A stretch of DNA of 53,805 nucleotides from Alphaproteobacteria bacterium (GTDB taxonomy: Bacteria; Pseudomonadota; Alphaproteobacteria; GCA-2731375), in assembly GCA_030746295.1 (NCBI GenBank), contig JASLMY010000006.1, positions 1 through 53,805 of the forward strand, in the 5' to 3' direction. Made by a program: the position numbers and the translations under genes. Shown one piece after another: positions 28,331 through 37,090 of the stretch (the first letter of the stretch is position 1; each line of letters opens with the position of its first letter). The notes beneath the pieces were generated by a model that saw nothing but the letters and a program-made list of their open reading frames with translations, was not told the origin of the DNA and ran no database searches.

Positions 28331-29449
28331 TCACACCCGCATCGGCATCAGGACGTAGAGCGCGCTCTCGTCGCCGACGTCGCGGATGATCGTCGGCGAG
28401 GCCGCGTCGGCGAGCAGGAATTCCGCCTGCTCGCCCTCGATCTGCGAGGTGATGTCCAGCAGGTAGCGTGAATTGAAGCCGATCTCCATGTCGCCGGCGG
28501 AGAAGGCCACCGGCATCTCCTCGGTGGCGCTGCCGCTTTCCGGGCTGTTGGCCGAGAGCACAAGCCGGTCTTGGTCGAGCGCCAGCTTGACCGCGCGCGA
28601 CTTCTCCGACGAGATCGTCGAGACCCGGTCGACGGCACTGGCGAAGCTCTTGCCGTCGACCTCCAGCTTCTTGTCGTTGCCGGCCGGAATGACGCGCTCG
28701 TAGTCGGGAAAGGTCCCGTCGATCAGCTTCGAGGTGATCACCGTCGAGGCGAAGGTGAAGCGGATGCGGGTGTCGCTCAAGGCCATGTCCACGGTGTCGT
28801 CGGCGTCCTCCAAGAGCTTCTCGACCTCGACCACGGCCTTGCGGGGGACGATGATCCCGGCCATGCCCGAAGCACCCTCCGGCAGCGGCATCTCGACCCT
28901 GGCGAGGCGATGTCCGTCGGTCGCTACCGCGCGCATCACCTGGGTGCCGTCGACGTCTTTGGCGTGCAGATAGATGCCGTTCAGGTAGTAGCGCGTCTCC
29001 TCGGTCGAGATCGCGAACCGGGTCTTCTCGATCAGTCGTTTCAGCACCCCGGCGTCGAGTTGGAAGCGATGCGGCAGCTCGTCGTCCGACATCGCGGGAA
29101 AGTCCTCGCGCGGTAGACAGGCGAGCGCGAATTCAGAGCGCCCGGCGCTGAGCTTCAGCCGGCCCTCGCCGGCGTCGTAGGCGAGCCCGACCTGGCCCCC
29201 GTCGGGCAGCTTGCGGACGATGTCGTAGAGCGTATGCGCCGATACCGTGGTGCCGCCCGGCTCCTGCACCTCGGCCGGCGCCTCCTCGACGATTGCGATG
29301 TCGAGATCGGTCGCCGTCAGGCGGAGGCTGCCGTCCTCCGTCACCAGCAGCACGTTGGAGAGAATCGGGATCGTCGTGCGCCGCTCGACGACGCTTTGCG
29401 CATGGGACAGAGACCGGAGGAGCACGCTGCGTTCGATGGTCAGTTTCAT
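28331..29449 (-). CDS. dnaN: DNA polymerase III beta subunit (sliding clamp)
   Basis: A 372-residue clamp of three topologically similar domains, starting MKLTIERSVLLRSLSHAQSV and ending ESALYVLMPMRV. Length and both termini are typical. It starts the dnaN-recF-gyrB unit. No dnaA lies upstream; the next gene is a divergent RraA-type enzyme 227 bases away. That gap has one 8/9 match to a DnaA box (TTATACAGA, 29468-29476), not enough to call an origin. Confidence 0.99.
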   Translation of the reverse strand: MKLTIERSVLLRSLSHAQSVVERRTTIPILSNVLLVTEDGSLRLTATDLDIAIVEEAPAEVQEPGGTTVSAHTLYDIVRKLPDGGQVGLAYDAGEGRLKLSAGRSEFALACLPREDFPAMSDDELPHRFQLDAGVLKRLIEKTRFAISTEETRYYLNGIYLHAKDVDGTQVMRAVATDGHRLARVEMPLPEGASGMAGIIVPRKAVVEVEKLLEDADDTVDMALSDTRIRFTFASTVITSKLIDGTFPDYERVIPAGNDKKLEVDGKSFASAVDRVSTISSEKSRAVKLALDQDRLVLSANSPESGSATEEMPVAFSAGDMEIGFNSRYLLDITSQIEGEQAEFLLADAASPTIIRDVGDESALYVLMPMRV

Positions 29450-29676
29450 CTGTTTTTCATTGCAAGTTTATACAGATCGGGCGGTCACCGCACGTTCTGG
29501 GGAACGCGCGTGCCCGCCCCGGCAAGGCTTTCTTCGTATTTCCCAGACTCGGTTCGAAATCTTATCAGATGGCGTGCCGGATGGCACCCATTTCTGCGCC
29601 GAAAATGGTGGAATGCGGAACCCGAACCATGCAGGAATATGTGATCGAAATTCGCATTTGGAAGGGGATAGCCGGC

Positions 29677-30342
29677 ATGGAGATCGATGCCAACTTCTTT
29701 GCCGAAGGCCGGCGGGAATTGTCGAGTGGCCTGCTCTCCGACGTGCTCGACGGCATAGGCTTGCCCCGGCACGCCATGGACCCGGAAATCCGCCCGCTCG
29801 ACGACAGCCGGGTCCTCTTCGGCCGCGCCCGTACCGGGCAATATGTCGACCGTTATCATCGCGCCGAGGGCGCCAATCCCTATGAGGTCGAGATCGCGCT
29901 GGTCGACGATCTGAAGCCGGATGACGTCGTGGTGATGAACTGTGGCGCCACCCGGCGCTACGCCGCTTGGGGCGAACTCCTGACCACCGCGGCGACGGCG
30001 CGCGGCGCCGTTGGTGCCGTCGTCGACGGCCAGAGCCGCGACGTCCGCCAGATCCGCGAGATGGGCTTTCCACTCTTCGCCCGGGGCATCGGCATGCTGG
30101 ACGCGGCCGGCCGCGGCGAGATGGTGGCGCGCGACGTGCCGATCGAATGCGGCGGCGTTCCCGTTTCCAGCGGCGATTTGGTCTTCGCCGACATGGACGG
30201 CGCGCTGGTGATCCCGGCCGAGGCGGCGACGGAGGCGGTGCGCCTGGCCTTGGAGAAGAGCGCCGGCGAGGATCGGGTGCGCGAGGCCCTGGCCAAGGGC
30301 GAGCTGTTGAGCGACGTCTTCGAGCGCTACGGCATTCTATAG
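29677..30342 (+). CDS. RraA/HMG-aldolase family protein
   Basis: A 221-residue protein of the RraA/4-hydroxy-4-methyl-2-oxoglutarate aldolase family. The metal and pyruvate site motifs are WGELLTTAA (98-106) and DGQSRDVRQIR (117-127), with R121-D122 the conserved pair of active aldolases. The latter favours an aldolase over the RNase E inhibitor. ATG 29677 has GGAAGGGG about 10 bases upstream; an ATG 16 codons earlier lacks a good site. Divergent from dnaN and convergent with the dehydratase gene. Confidence 0.85.
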   Translation: MEIDANFFAEGRRELSSGLLSDVLDGIGLPRHAMDPEIRPLDDSRVLFGRARTGQYVDRYHRAEGANPYEVEIALVDDLKPDDVVVMNCGATRRYAAWGELLTTAATARGAVGAVVDGQSRDVRQIREMGFPLFARGIGMLDAAGRGEMVARDVPIECGGVPVSSGDLVFADMDGALVIPAEAATEAVRLALEKSAGEDRVREALAKGELLSDVFERYGIL

Positions 30343-30349
30343 CGGGCGG

Positions 30350-31330
30350 TCAGGCGATGCCGTCGGTGCCGGCGCCGCAGACCAACGCGACCACGTGGGT
30401 GTCGTCGGCGGGCTGGTAGGCGCCGGCTTGCAGTGCCGCCACGGCGGCGGCGCCGGAGAGCTCGGCCGCGATCCCGAACTCGAACCAGAGCCAGCGCGCG
30501 GCCTGGCGCATCTCCTCGTCCGTCACCAGCACGATCTCGGCGACGTGCTCGGCAATGATTTGCAGGTTGATGGCCTCGCTGCGGCGCGGAGCGAGGGTGC
30601 CGGCCTCGGTCCGGATCTCGTCCAGGGTGACGAGCCCGCCCGCCTCGACGCTTCGCTTCAATGTCGGGGCGCCGGTCGCCTCGATGCCGACGATCTCGAT
30701 GTTTGGCTTCAAGGCCTTGGCCGCCGTGGCGATGCCGGCGATCAGGCCGCCGCCGCCGATCGCCACCAGCAGCACGTCGGCGTCCGCCGCCTGCTCCAGG
30801 ATCTCCAGCGCCACCGTGCCCTGGCCGGCGATCACGGCAGGGTCGGCGAAGGGATGGACGTAGGTCAGGCCGTCGCGCTCGGCTGCGGCCAGGGCGGCCT
30901 CGTTGGCCTCGTCCCAGACGCTGCCGTGATGGACCACCTCGGCGCCCCAGGCGGCGATCTTCTCGGCCTTGGCCGACGGCGTGCCGTGCGGTAGGAAGAT
31001 CCTCGCCGGTGCCCCCGCCCACCAGCCGGCGTAAGCGACGCCGAGGCCGTGATTGCCGCCCGACGCCGTGACCAGGCCGCGCGCCACGGCGGCGTCGTCG
31101 AGGCTCGTGAGCTTGGCCGAGGCGCCGCGGGCCTTGAACGAGCCGACGATCTGTAGGCATTCGAGCTTCAGAGACAGCCGGCCCGAGGCATGGATCGGCG
31201 CCTTCGCCGGTACCGCCGGTATCAGCGGTGTCCGCCGAATATAGCCGGCGATCCGCTCACTGGCCTGCTTGACGTCCTCCAGCGTCGGCATCGCGTCTGT
31301 CACAGTCGTCATCGCCTCTCGTTCCTTCAT
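30350..31330 (-). CDS. Fold-type II PLP enzyme, threonine/serine dehydratase-like
   Basis: A 326-residue pyridoxal enzyme that probably deaminates threonine, serine or a hydroxy-amino acid. The Schiff-base lysine is K66 in VGSFKARGA, the substrate loop is ASGGNHG (89-95) and the phosphate cup is GGGG (192-195). There is no C-terminal ACT domain, so it is the catabolic, non-isoleucine type. Starts at 31330 (GAGG upstream) or six codons later at 31312 (GAGAGG upstream) are both credible. Confidence 0.87.
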   Translation of the reverse strand: MKEREAMTTVTDAMPTLEDVKQASERIAGYIRRTPLIPAVPAKAPIHASGRLSLKLECLQIVGSFKARGASAKLTSLDDAAVARGLVTASGGNHGLGVAYAGWWAGAPARIFLPHGTPSAKAEKIAAWGAEVVHHGSVWDEANEAALAAAERDGLTYVHPFADPAVIAGQGTVALEILEQAADADVLLVAIGGGGLIAGIATAAKALKPNIEIVGIEATGAPTLKRSVEAGGLVTLDEIRTEAGTLAPRRSEAINLQIIAEHVAEIVLVTDEEMRQAARWLWFEFGIAAELSGAAAVAALQAGAYQPADDTHVVALVCGAGTDGIA

Positions 31331-31446
31331 GGCCTCAATCTAGCGAAGTTCGTCGCCGTGAACAGACGTTCCAGAAAGTCGCGCGCCACTTGGTAGGTGC
31401 CCGGTGCCTCGCTCTCTCGCGGACCGGCGACGTTGAGCCGGCGGCT

Positions 31447-31851
31447 TCAATGGTGGGCGACGAAGGCACGTGCGCGAGCCATGGCGTTGTGGGCTTGCGG
31501 ATCGAGCACCAGTAGCGGCCGCCGCCCGGCCGCCTGACGAATGGTCGCCAGGGTACCGCCCCTGGCCCGGCCTTGGACCAGGACCAGGGTCGCATCGCTG
31601 TCGCGAACGTTCCAGAAAGTGCGCTGGACGACCCGCGCCAGCGGCGTCTCTATCAAGGGATAGCGCGTGGGGATCGGCCCGTCCTCCGCCCAGCGTCCGC
31701 GCGGGCACCAACCGCCGACCGCCAAGCCCAGGGTCATCGCGGCGTCGAGTGCCGCCCGATCGACGCCGGTCTGGCCGCCGGAGATGACCCGAAGCCGGCC
31801 CTGTTGTATAGGAGGCGGAAATCGAGACGGCCGATCGGGAGGGAGAGACAT
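31447..31851 (-). CDS. Putative molybdenum-carrier/YpsA-like Rossmann protein
   Basis: About 134 residues. VISGGQTGVDRAALDAAM, GGWCPRGRWAEDG, IPTRYPL and RTFWNVRDSDATLVL are diagnostic of the molybdenum-carrier-like family (SLOG/LOG superfamily), which binds nucleotide-like ligands. The only usable starts are ATG 31849-31851, which overlaps the ATG of the divergent arsC by two bases, or ATG 31863 inside arsC. Neither has a clear ribosome site. The real ligand of such proteins is not settled. Confidence 0.78.
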   Translation of the reverse strand: MSLPPDRPSRFPPPIQQGRLRVISGGQTGVDRAALDAAMTLGLAVGGWCPRGRWAEDGPIPTRYPLIETPLARVVQRTFWNVRDSDATLVLVQGRARGGTLATIRQAAGRRPLLVLDPQAHNAMARARAFVAHH

Positions 31852-32197
31852 GGACGTGACCATCTATCACAACCCGCGGTGCAGCAAGTCGCGCCAGACG
31901 CTGCAGTTGCTCGCCGACAAGGGCGTCCAGCCGGTGGTCGTGGAGTATCTGAAGACGCCGCCGAGTGCCGCCGAGTTGAAGGCGATCCTGAAGAAGCTGG
32001 GCCTAGCGCCACGAGAGCTGATGCGCCGCAAGGAGGCCGCCTACAAGGAACGGGGCCTCGACGACGCCGGCCTCGACGAGGACGCGCTGATCGCCGCCAT
32101 GGTCGCCGAGCCGATCCTGATCGAGCGGCCGATCGTGCTGGCCGACGGCAAGGCGGCCCTCGGCCGGCCGCCCGAGAAGGTGCTGGAGATCCTGTAG
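31850..32197 (+). CDS. arsC: Arsenate reductase, ArsC/Spx glutaredoxin-like family
   Basis: A 115-residue cytoplasmic protein that would reduce arsenate using glutathione/glutaredoxin. The catalytic cysteine is C11 in YHNPRCSKSR, and the C-terminal ERPIVLADGKAALGRPPEKV carries the arsenate-contacting arginines of ArsC. GGGAGGGAGAG just upstream of ATG 31850 is a strong ribosome site. There is no ArsR, ArsB or Acr3 nearby, so it is a stand-alone copy. Some family members have non-arsenic redox roles. Confidence 0.92.
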   Translation: MDVTIYHNPRCSKSRQTLQLLADKGVQPVVVEYLKTPPSAAELKAILKKLGLAPRELMRRKEAAYKERGLDDAGLDEDALIAAMVAEPILIERPIVLADGKAALGRPPEKVLEIL

Positions 32198-32252
32198 CGG
32201 CATCGTCCGGCCGCTGGATCGCGTGGCGAGCATCGGTCGAGGGTATGGCGGC

Positions 32253-32678
32253 ATGAAAAGAGCGGCGCTGATCGTCGGCCTGCTGCTCGTCGTCTCGGTG
32301 ACGGGACTCGTGCTTTACGGGATCTGGCCGAAATACGGCATCTGCCGCGAGCCCACCCGCTATGACGAGATCGCCTGCGCGGCGCGGCGCAATCTGCATT
32401 TCAGCGCCCATTTCACCTGGTCCTTCAATCGTTTCACGGTAGATGCGGTCACGGCCGAAGTCGGTCAGGATGACATCCCAGTGCTTGCCGAAATGCTCGG
32501 CGACGACAGAGCCGTGCTGCGTATGCTGGCGGCCACGGTCTTGGCGGATATGGGCGAGGACGGACTGGCCAGCCTGAAGCGGGCGGCCGAGTCGGCGGAC
32601 GCCACCGTCCGCCACACCGCCAGGATCGCGCTGATGGACTATGAGATCAGAAATGCGAACCCGCCGCAGCGGGATTAG
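32253..32678 (+). CDS. Membrane-anchored HEAT-repeat-like hypothetical protein
   Basis: About 141 residues. An N-terminal helix (AALIVGLLLVVSVTGLVLYG, about 4-23) anchors the protein, and two cysteines follow in ICREP and EIACAAR. The C-terminal half (DIPVLAEMLGDDRAVLRM, then GEDGLASLKRAAESADATV) looks like one or two HEAT-type helical repeats that often mediate protein contacts. Start is ATG 32253; an ATG 10 codons earlier is possible. No family assigned. Confidence 0.6.
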   Translation: MKRAALIVGLLLVVSVTGLVLYGIWPKYGICREPTRYDEIACAARRNLHFSAHFTWSFNRFTVDAVTAEVGQDDIPVLAEMLGDDRAVLRMLAATVLADMGEDGLASLKRAAESADATVRHTARIALMDYEIRNANPPQRD

Positions 32679-32708
32679 TGCGGCGACGATGTCGCGGGTC
32701 TGCCGAGC

Positions 32709-33644
32709 CTAGAGTCCGCGCGCCGTCTGCACGATTGCAGCCAGGATGTGACCCGGCACGTGCGAGAAGATGGTGCAGCCCGGCGCCAGGATGAAGCCGC
32801 CGCCTTCGGCCTGGTGCATGGCGTCCTCGATCTCGGCGCGGAGTTCCGGCAGGCTGCGCTCGATGGCGCCCGTCTGCTCGATCCCGCCCATCAGGCACTT
32901 GTCGCCGTCGGCCCGCATCTCGGCCAACGAGGGGCAGCTCGGGTGGCGGTCCCACCAGCTCAACACCTCGTGCGGGTAGTCCCGCACCCGCGCCAAATTC
33001 AGCTCGGCCTGGCAGGCGTGCAGGATGCGAACCATGCCGGCCATCTCCTCCAAGACGACGGTGTCGTAGGGGCGGTAGAACTCCTCGAAGGTGGCCTCGT
33101 CGACGCCCTTGGAATGGGTCTCGCGCACCGCACCACGGGTCGAATAGAGAACCCCGTCGACACCCAGTCGTTTCAACTCGCGCACGTAGCGGCAGACGGT
33201 CTCGGTCGCCGCCTCCAGCATCGGCTTCGCCTGGCGTGGGTGGTCGAAGACGAGCCGCGTCGTCGACCACCCGGTCCTGCGCATGATCTGCTGCAGGGGG
33301 TCGAAGGTGGTGTCGACGATCGGCCAGTCGGGCCCCAGATCGGCGCGCAGAACGGCGAGCAGGCGAAGCTGCTCGGCGTACGAGCGATGGCTCATCGGTT
33401 GCGTCTCGATGCGCAGCATGTCGTCGGGCCCCTCAAGCGTCTCCATGCCGTTCGGCAAGGGATAGCGGTAGTCGTTCACCACCTTGGCCAGATCCAAATC
33501 GTATTGACGGAAAAAGCGCGCCTGCAGCCTGGCCGACTCGGCCCCGTCCACATAGTCGGTGACGAAGTGCAGCCAGAGCGAGACCGGCACCCGGTCGACG
33601 GGCCGGCCGGCCACGGCGGCGTGGAACCGTTCGAGCTTGTTCAT
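32709..33644 (-). CDS. Uroporphyrinogen decarboxylase-family protein, zinc-methyltransferase-like
   Basis: A 311-residue UroD-fold protein, shorter than HemE and without the RQAGR-type N-terminal motif. It carries H209-A-C211 and C290 (APGCTIF), the HxC plus distant Cys pattern that binds zinc in MtaA-type methyl-transferases; the 79-residue spacing is close to that family. It may move methyl groups between a corrinoid or other carrier and a thiol, but no corrinoid protein is encoded nearby. Haem synthesis is unlikely. Confidence 0.8.
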   Translation of the reverse strand: MNKLERFHAAVAGRPVDRVPVSLWLHFVTDYVDGAESARLQARFFRQYDLDLAKVVNDYRYPLPNGMETLEGPDDMLRIETQPMSHRSYAEQLRLLAVLRADLGPDWPIVDTTFDPLQQIMRRTGWSTTRLVFDHPRQAKPMLEAATETVCRYVRELKRLGVDGVLYSTRGAVRETHSKGVDEATFEEFYRPYDTVVLEEMAGMVRILHACQAELNLARVRDYPHEVLSWWDRHPSCPSLAEMRADGDKCLMGGIEQTGAIERSLPELRAEIEDAMHQAEGGGFILAPGCTIFSHVPGHILAAIVQTARGL

Positions 33645-33724
33645 GTCTCTCCTCCGAGCCTCGGACCATGATAGAAGACCGCGGGAGCACTCGGGATGCC
33701 CATTTTCGACGAGGAGGCAACGCC

Positions 33725-34543
33725 ATGTGTCGCTGGTTGGCCTACCGAGGAGAGCCGATCTTCCTGTCCGAGCTTCTGTTCGAGCCGGAAAACTCGCTGA
33801 TCGACCAGAGCCTGCATGCCCGCGAGGCGATCGCCACCACCAACGGCGACGGCTTCGGCATCGGCTGGTACGATGCCAGGCCGGGGCCGGGTCTCTTCCG
33901 CGACGTCCTGCCGGCCTGGAACGACGACAATCTGCGCTCGATCGCCGAGCAGATCCGCTCCGGCCTCTTCCTCGCCCATGTCCGTGCCTCCACCGGCACC
34001 GGCACAGCGCGGCAAAACTGCCACCCCTTTCGCCATGGCCGCTGGCTTTTCATGCACAACGGCCAGATCGGCGGTTACGCCGACATCCGCCGCCGCCTGG
34101 AGATGGAGATCGCGCCCGAGCTCTACCGCGAGCGCCTCGGCACCACCGACACCGAAGCGATGTTCCTGTTGGCACTGACCTATGGTCTGGAGCAGGAGCC
34201 CGAGGCGGCGCTCGGGCGCATGGTCGCCACCATCGAAGCATTGATGGCCGAGGCCGGGGCCGAGCGGCCGCTCAGGATCTCGGCCGCGGTGACCGATTCG
34301 ACACGTATCATCGCGCTGCGCTACTCGAGCGACCGGCGTTCGCCGTCACTCTATCTGGGCCTCGGCGGCGAGGCCTTGGCGGAAGCCGGCCTCGCGCACG
34401 GCGGCGGCGATCCCGGTGTGCTGGTCCTCTCCGAGCCCCTGGACGACGTCAGCGAGAACTGGCAGCCGGTCGAGGAAGCAAGCCTGGTGGTGGCTGGCCC
34501 CGACGGTATCGCCGTCACTCCCTTCCGACCGGAGGCGCCATAG
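33725..34543 (+). CDS. Class II glutamine amidotransferase domain protein (YafJ-like)
   Basis: A 272-residue Ntn hydrolase. Cleavage of Met1 exposes C2 (MCRWLAYRGEPIFLSE), the nucleophile. DGFGIGWY, AHVRAST and FMHNGQIGG are the glutamine-site loops. GAGGAGG just before ATG 33725 sets the start. There is no synthase partner domain. Relatives of this length are hydrolases such as the ergothioneine pathway protein EgtC, but no egt gene is present, so the acceptor is unknown. Confidence 0.87.
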   Translation: MCRWLAYRGEPIFLSELLFEPENSLIDQSLHAREAIATTNGDGFGIGWYDARPGPGLFRDVLPAWNDDNLRSIAEQIRSGLFLAHVRASTGTGTARQNCHPFRHGRWLFMHNGQIGGYADIRRRLEMEIAPELYRERLGTTDTEAMFLLALTYGLEQEPEAALGRMVATIEALMAEAGAERPLRISAAVTDSTRIIALRYSSDRRSPSLYLGLGGEALAEAGLAHGGGDPGVLVLSEPLDDVSENWQPVEEASLVVAGPDGIAVTPFRPEAP

Positions 34544-34556
34544 GCGCACCGGCCGT

Positions 34557-35063
34557 TTAGAGCCCTTTGGTGCTGGTGTACTTGCCGGTGGCCTTGAACT
34601 GTTGCACCGCCTTCTTCAAGAGGTCGTACTCGGCGCAGCCGAAGAAGCAGACCTCGTCCAGCTTGGCGAGCCGTGCCTCGGCGGCGGCGAGGTCGCCCAT
34701 CTTCAGGTGCAATTCGCCCAGATACTCGTTGGCGCCCCGGTGGTCGGGCTTGATCGCCAGGGCTTGCCGATAGTAGCCGAGCGCGGCCTCGTGCTTGCCG
34801 GCGCGGGCATGGGCATAGCCGAGGTAGTTGTAGGCTTCGGCGTTCTTCGGCTCCTTGGCGACCACCTGACGCAAGAGCGGCACCGCGGCCTCGTAGTTCT
34901 TGGCCTGGATCGCCTTCTTGGCCGCCTGCCATTCCGTGGCCGCGGCCTTGGTGGGCGAATCGCCGCTGCTGCCGCCGCCGCCGGCGGCACCGGCCTCGGG
35001 CGAGGCGAAACCGAGCGCGACGATCAAGCCCAGGATCGGACCGAGACGTGCCATTTGCGACAT
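34557..35063 (-). CDS. Exported TPR protein
   Basis: A 168-residue protein with a signal peptide (SQMARLGPILGLIVALGF, cleavage near AGAAG). Three tetratricopeptide units follow (about 45-145), recognisable by EAYNYLGYAHARAGKHEAAL and DHRGANEYLGELHL. CFFGCAEY near the end holds two cysteines in a CxxxC spacing that could form a disulfide. ATG 35061-35063 has GAGGAGG upstream. Probably a periplasmic scaffold; divergent from the UxaA-type dehydratase. Confidence 0.83.
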   Translation of the reverse strand: MSQMARLGPILGLIVALGFASPEAGAAGGGGSSGDSPTKAAATEWQAAKKAIQAKNYEAAVPLLRQVVAKEPKNAEAYNYLGYAHARAGKHEAALGYYRQALAIKPDHRGANEYLGELHLKMGDLAAAEARLAKLDEVCFFGCAEYDLLKKAVQQFKATGKYTSTKGL

Positions 35064-35272
35064 CGCTGCCTCCTCGTCCCGTGGCCGCCGGCGGGCGCTC
35101 GGCGCCGAAGGGCCATAAACTGCGGAATAGTCATGAGAAGGAATAGCAAAGACGGGGGGAATTGCCAGCCAAGTTTCGACACGTTTGCGTGAAAGAGTGA
35201 CCGCTTGACGGCCCAACCTCCAGGGGTCGAGACTGCCTCGATCGAAGTCCGAGTCTGCCCAAGGGGTATCGC

Positions 35273-36802
35273 ATGAGCGCCGCCGAGCCGCTGGTCATCC
35301 GCTTGCACCAAAACGACAACGTGGTCGTTGCCCGCGCCGATCTGGCAGCCGGCACCGAGCTCGCCGACGAGGCGGCGACCACGGCCGGGGCCATTCCGGC
35401 CGGCCACAAGGTGGCGACGGCGCCGATCGCCAAAGGCGCGCCGGTGACCAAATACGACCAGATCATCGGCTTCGCCACCGACGACATCGGCCCCGGCCAG
35501 CACGTCCACAGCCAGAACGTAGAGGTCAAGGACTTCGAGCGCGACTACCTGTTCTCGCAGGACGTCAAGGCGGTCGACTTCGTGCCCGAGGCGGCGCGCG
35601 CCAGCTTCCAGGGCTTCCGCCGCGCCGACGGTCGGGCGGCGACGCGCAACTACATCGGCGTGCTGACCAGCGTCAACTGCTCCGCCACCGTGGCCCGCTA
35701 CATCGCCGAGGCCTTTCGCGGTGACGCCCTCGGCGGCTTCGCCAACGTCGACGGCGTCGTGGCACTGACGCATGGCACCGGCTGTGGCATGGCCTCGTCG
35801 GGCGAGGGCCACGACCAGCTCAGGCGCACCATCGCCGGTTATGCCCGCCACCCCAACTTCGCCGCCGTTCTGCTCGTCGGTCTCGGCTGCGAGGCGATGC
35901 AGATCGGTGCCGTGCTCGAGGGCGAGAAGCTGGTGGAAGGCGATGGGCTCAGCACCATGACGATCCAGGATACGGGCGGCACCCGGGCGACGGTGGCCGA
36001 GGGTGTGGCCCGGATCAAGGAGATGCTGCCCGCGGCCGACCGGGCCCGGCGCGAGACGATACCCGCCGCCGAGCTGACCCTGGGCTTGGAGTGCGGTGGC
36101 TCGGACGCCTATTCGGGGATCTCGGCCAACCCCTCGCTGGGTGCTGCGGCCGACCTTCTGGTCCGCCACGGCGGCACCGCCTGTCTTGCCGAAACGCCGG
36201 AGATCTATGGCGCCGAGCACCTGTTGACCCGCCGCGCCGTTGACGAACGTGTGGGGCAGAAGCTGGTCGACAAGATCCGCTGGTGGGAGGACTACACGGC
36301 CAAGAACGGCGGCACCATGGACAACAACCCCTCGCCCGGCAACAAGTTGGGCGGGCTGACGACGATCTTGGAGAAATCGCTCGGTGCCGCGGCCAAGGGC
36401 GGTACCACCAACCTGGTCGACGTCTACGGCTATGCCGAGCCGATCGGTGCCCGGGGCTTCGTCTTCATGGACACGCCGGGCTACGACCCGGCCTCGGTCA
36501 CCGGCATGGTCGCGGGCGGTGCCAACATCGTCTGCTTCACCACCGGCCGCGGCTCGGTGTTCGGCTGCAAGCCGGTGCCCTCGCTCAAGCTGGCCACCAA
36601 TTCGGCCATGTACGAGCGGCTGGCGGAGGACATGGACATCAACTGCGGCCTGGTCGTCGACGGCGAGGCTACTGTGGCCGAGATGGGCGAGATGATCTTC
36701 GAGAAGATCCTGGCGACCGCGTCGGGCGAGGAGAGCCGGAGCGAGGCTCTAGGCTTCGGCGACGACGAGTTCGTCCCCTGGACCCTCGGCGCGACGATGT
36801 AG
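35273..36802 (+). CDS. Altronate/galactarate dehydratase family protein (UxaA-type)
   Basis: A 509-residue sugar-acid dehydratase. An N-terminal SAF domain (about 6-80) precedes the UxaA catalytic part. Conserved cysteine-rich loops are SVNCSATV, GTGCGMASSG, GLGCEAMQ and LECGGSDAYSG, followed by GNKLGGLTTILEK, consistent with iron dependence. AAGGGG sits 8 bases before ATG 35273, and TTGACG (35205) is a possible -35. It dehydrates a hexarate-type acid to a keto-deoxy acid; which one cannot be told. It stands alone, with no regulator or aldolase beside it. Confidence 0.9.
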   Translation: MSAAEPLVIRLHQNDNVVVARADLAAGTELADEAATTAGAIPAGHKVATAPIAKGAPVTKYDQIIGFATDDIGPGQHVHSQNVEVKDFERDYLFSQDVKAVDFVPEAARASFQGFRRADGRAATRNYIGVLTSVNCSATVARYIAEAFRGDALGGFANVDGVVALTHGTGCGMASSGEGHDQLRRTIAGYARHPNFAAVLLVGLGCEAMQIGAVLEGEKLVEGDGLSTMTIQDTGGTRATVAEGVARIKEMLPAADRARRETIPAAELTLGLECGGSDAYSGISANPSLGAAADLLVRHGGTACLAETPEIYGAEHLLTRRAVDERVGQKLVDKIRWWEDYTAKNGGTMDNNPSPGNKLGGLTTILEKSLGAAAKGGTTNLVDVYGYAEPIGARGFVFMDTPGYDPASVTGMVAGGANIVCFTTGRGSVFGCKPVPSLKLATNSAMYERLAEDMDINCGLVVDGEATVAEMGEMIFEKILATASGEESRSEALGFGDDEFVPWTLGATM

Positions 36803-36991
36803 TGGGTCCGAGACAGCTGTCTCCTGGACTGCGCATTCGACCATCCTCGGCCATATTCGGAGCGACCGAGATAGCCCGAGAAAGCCCTCTAACTACGGGT
36901 CCGACAGGCCGATTTGGTCAACCCAAAATGGTTGGCCTGCCGCAGGCGAAGCCTAACGGATACGCACATCGACGCCTGTGACGACAGTCAC

Positions 36992-37020
36992 TTGCCGTCC
37001 TCTTCCGACCGGCTTATGGT
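36992..37020 (+). promoter_or_regulatory. Sigma-70-type promoter of the OmpA lipoprotein gene
   Basis: TTGCCG (36992-36997) and TATGGT (37015-37020) with 17-base spacing lie about 70 bases upstream of the ATG at 37091. The 288-base gap before this gene holds no other feature I can name apart from a short palindrome AGACAGCTGTCT just after the UxaA-type stop. Confidence 0.6.
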
Positions 37021-37090
37021 AGGGAACGATTCGTAGTGCAGGGCGGGCGACGCCTTGTATTGGTGGAAACATTATTCGACAGGGGGTCCC

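Noticed and set aside
29450..29676. Replication origin upstream of dnaN
   Set aside because: Only one near DnaA box (TTATACAGA) and a weak TTATCAGAT were seen, with no AT-rich unwinding element or box cluster.
32709..33644. HemE (uroporphyrinogen decarboxylase)
   Set aside because: It is too short, lacks the conserved N-terminal arginine motif of HemE and carries a zinc-binding HxC...C pattern instead.
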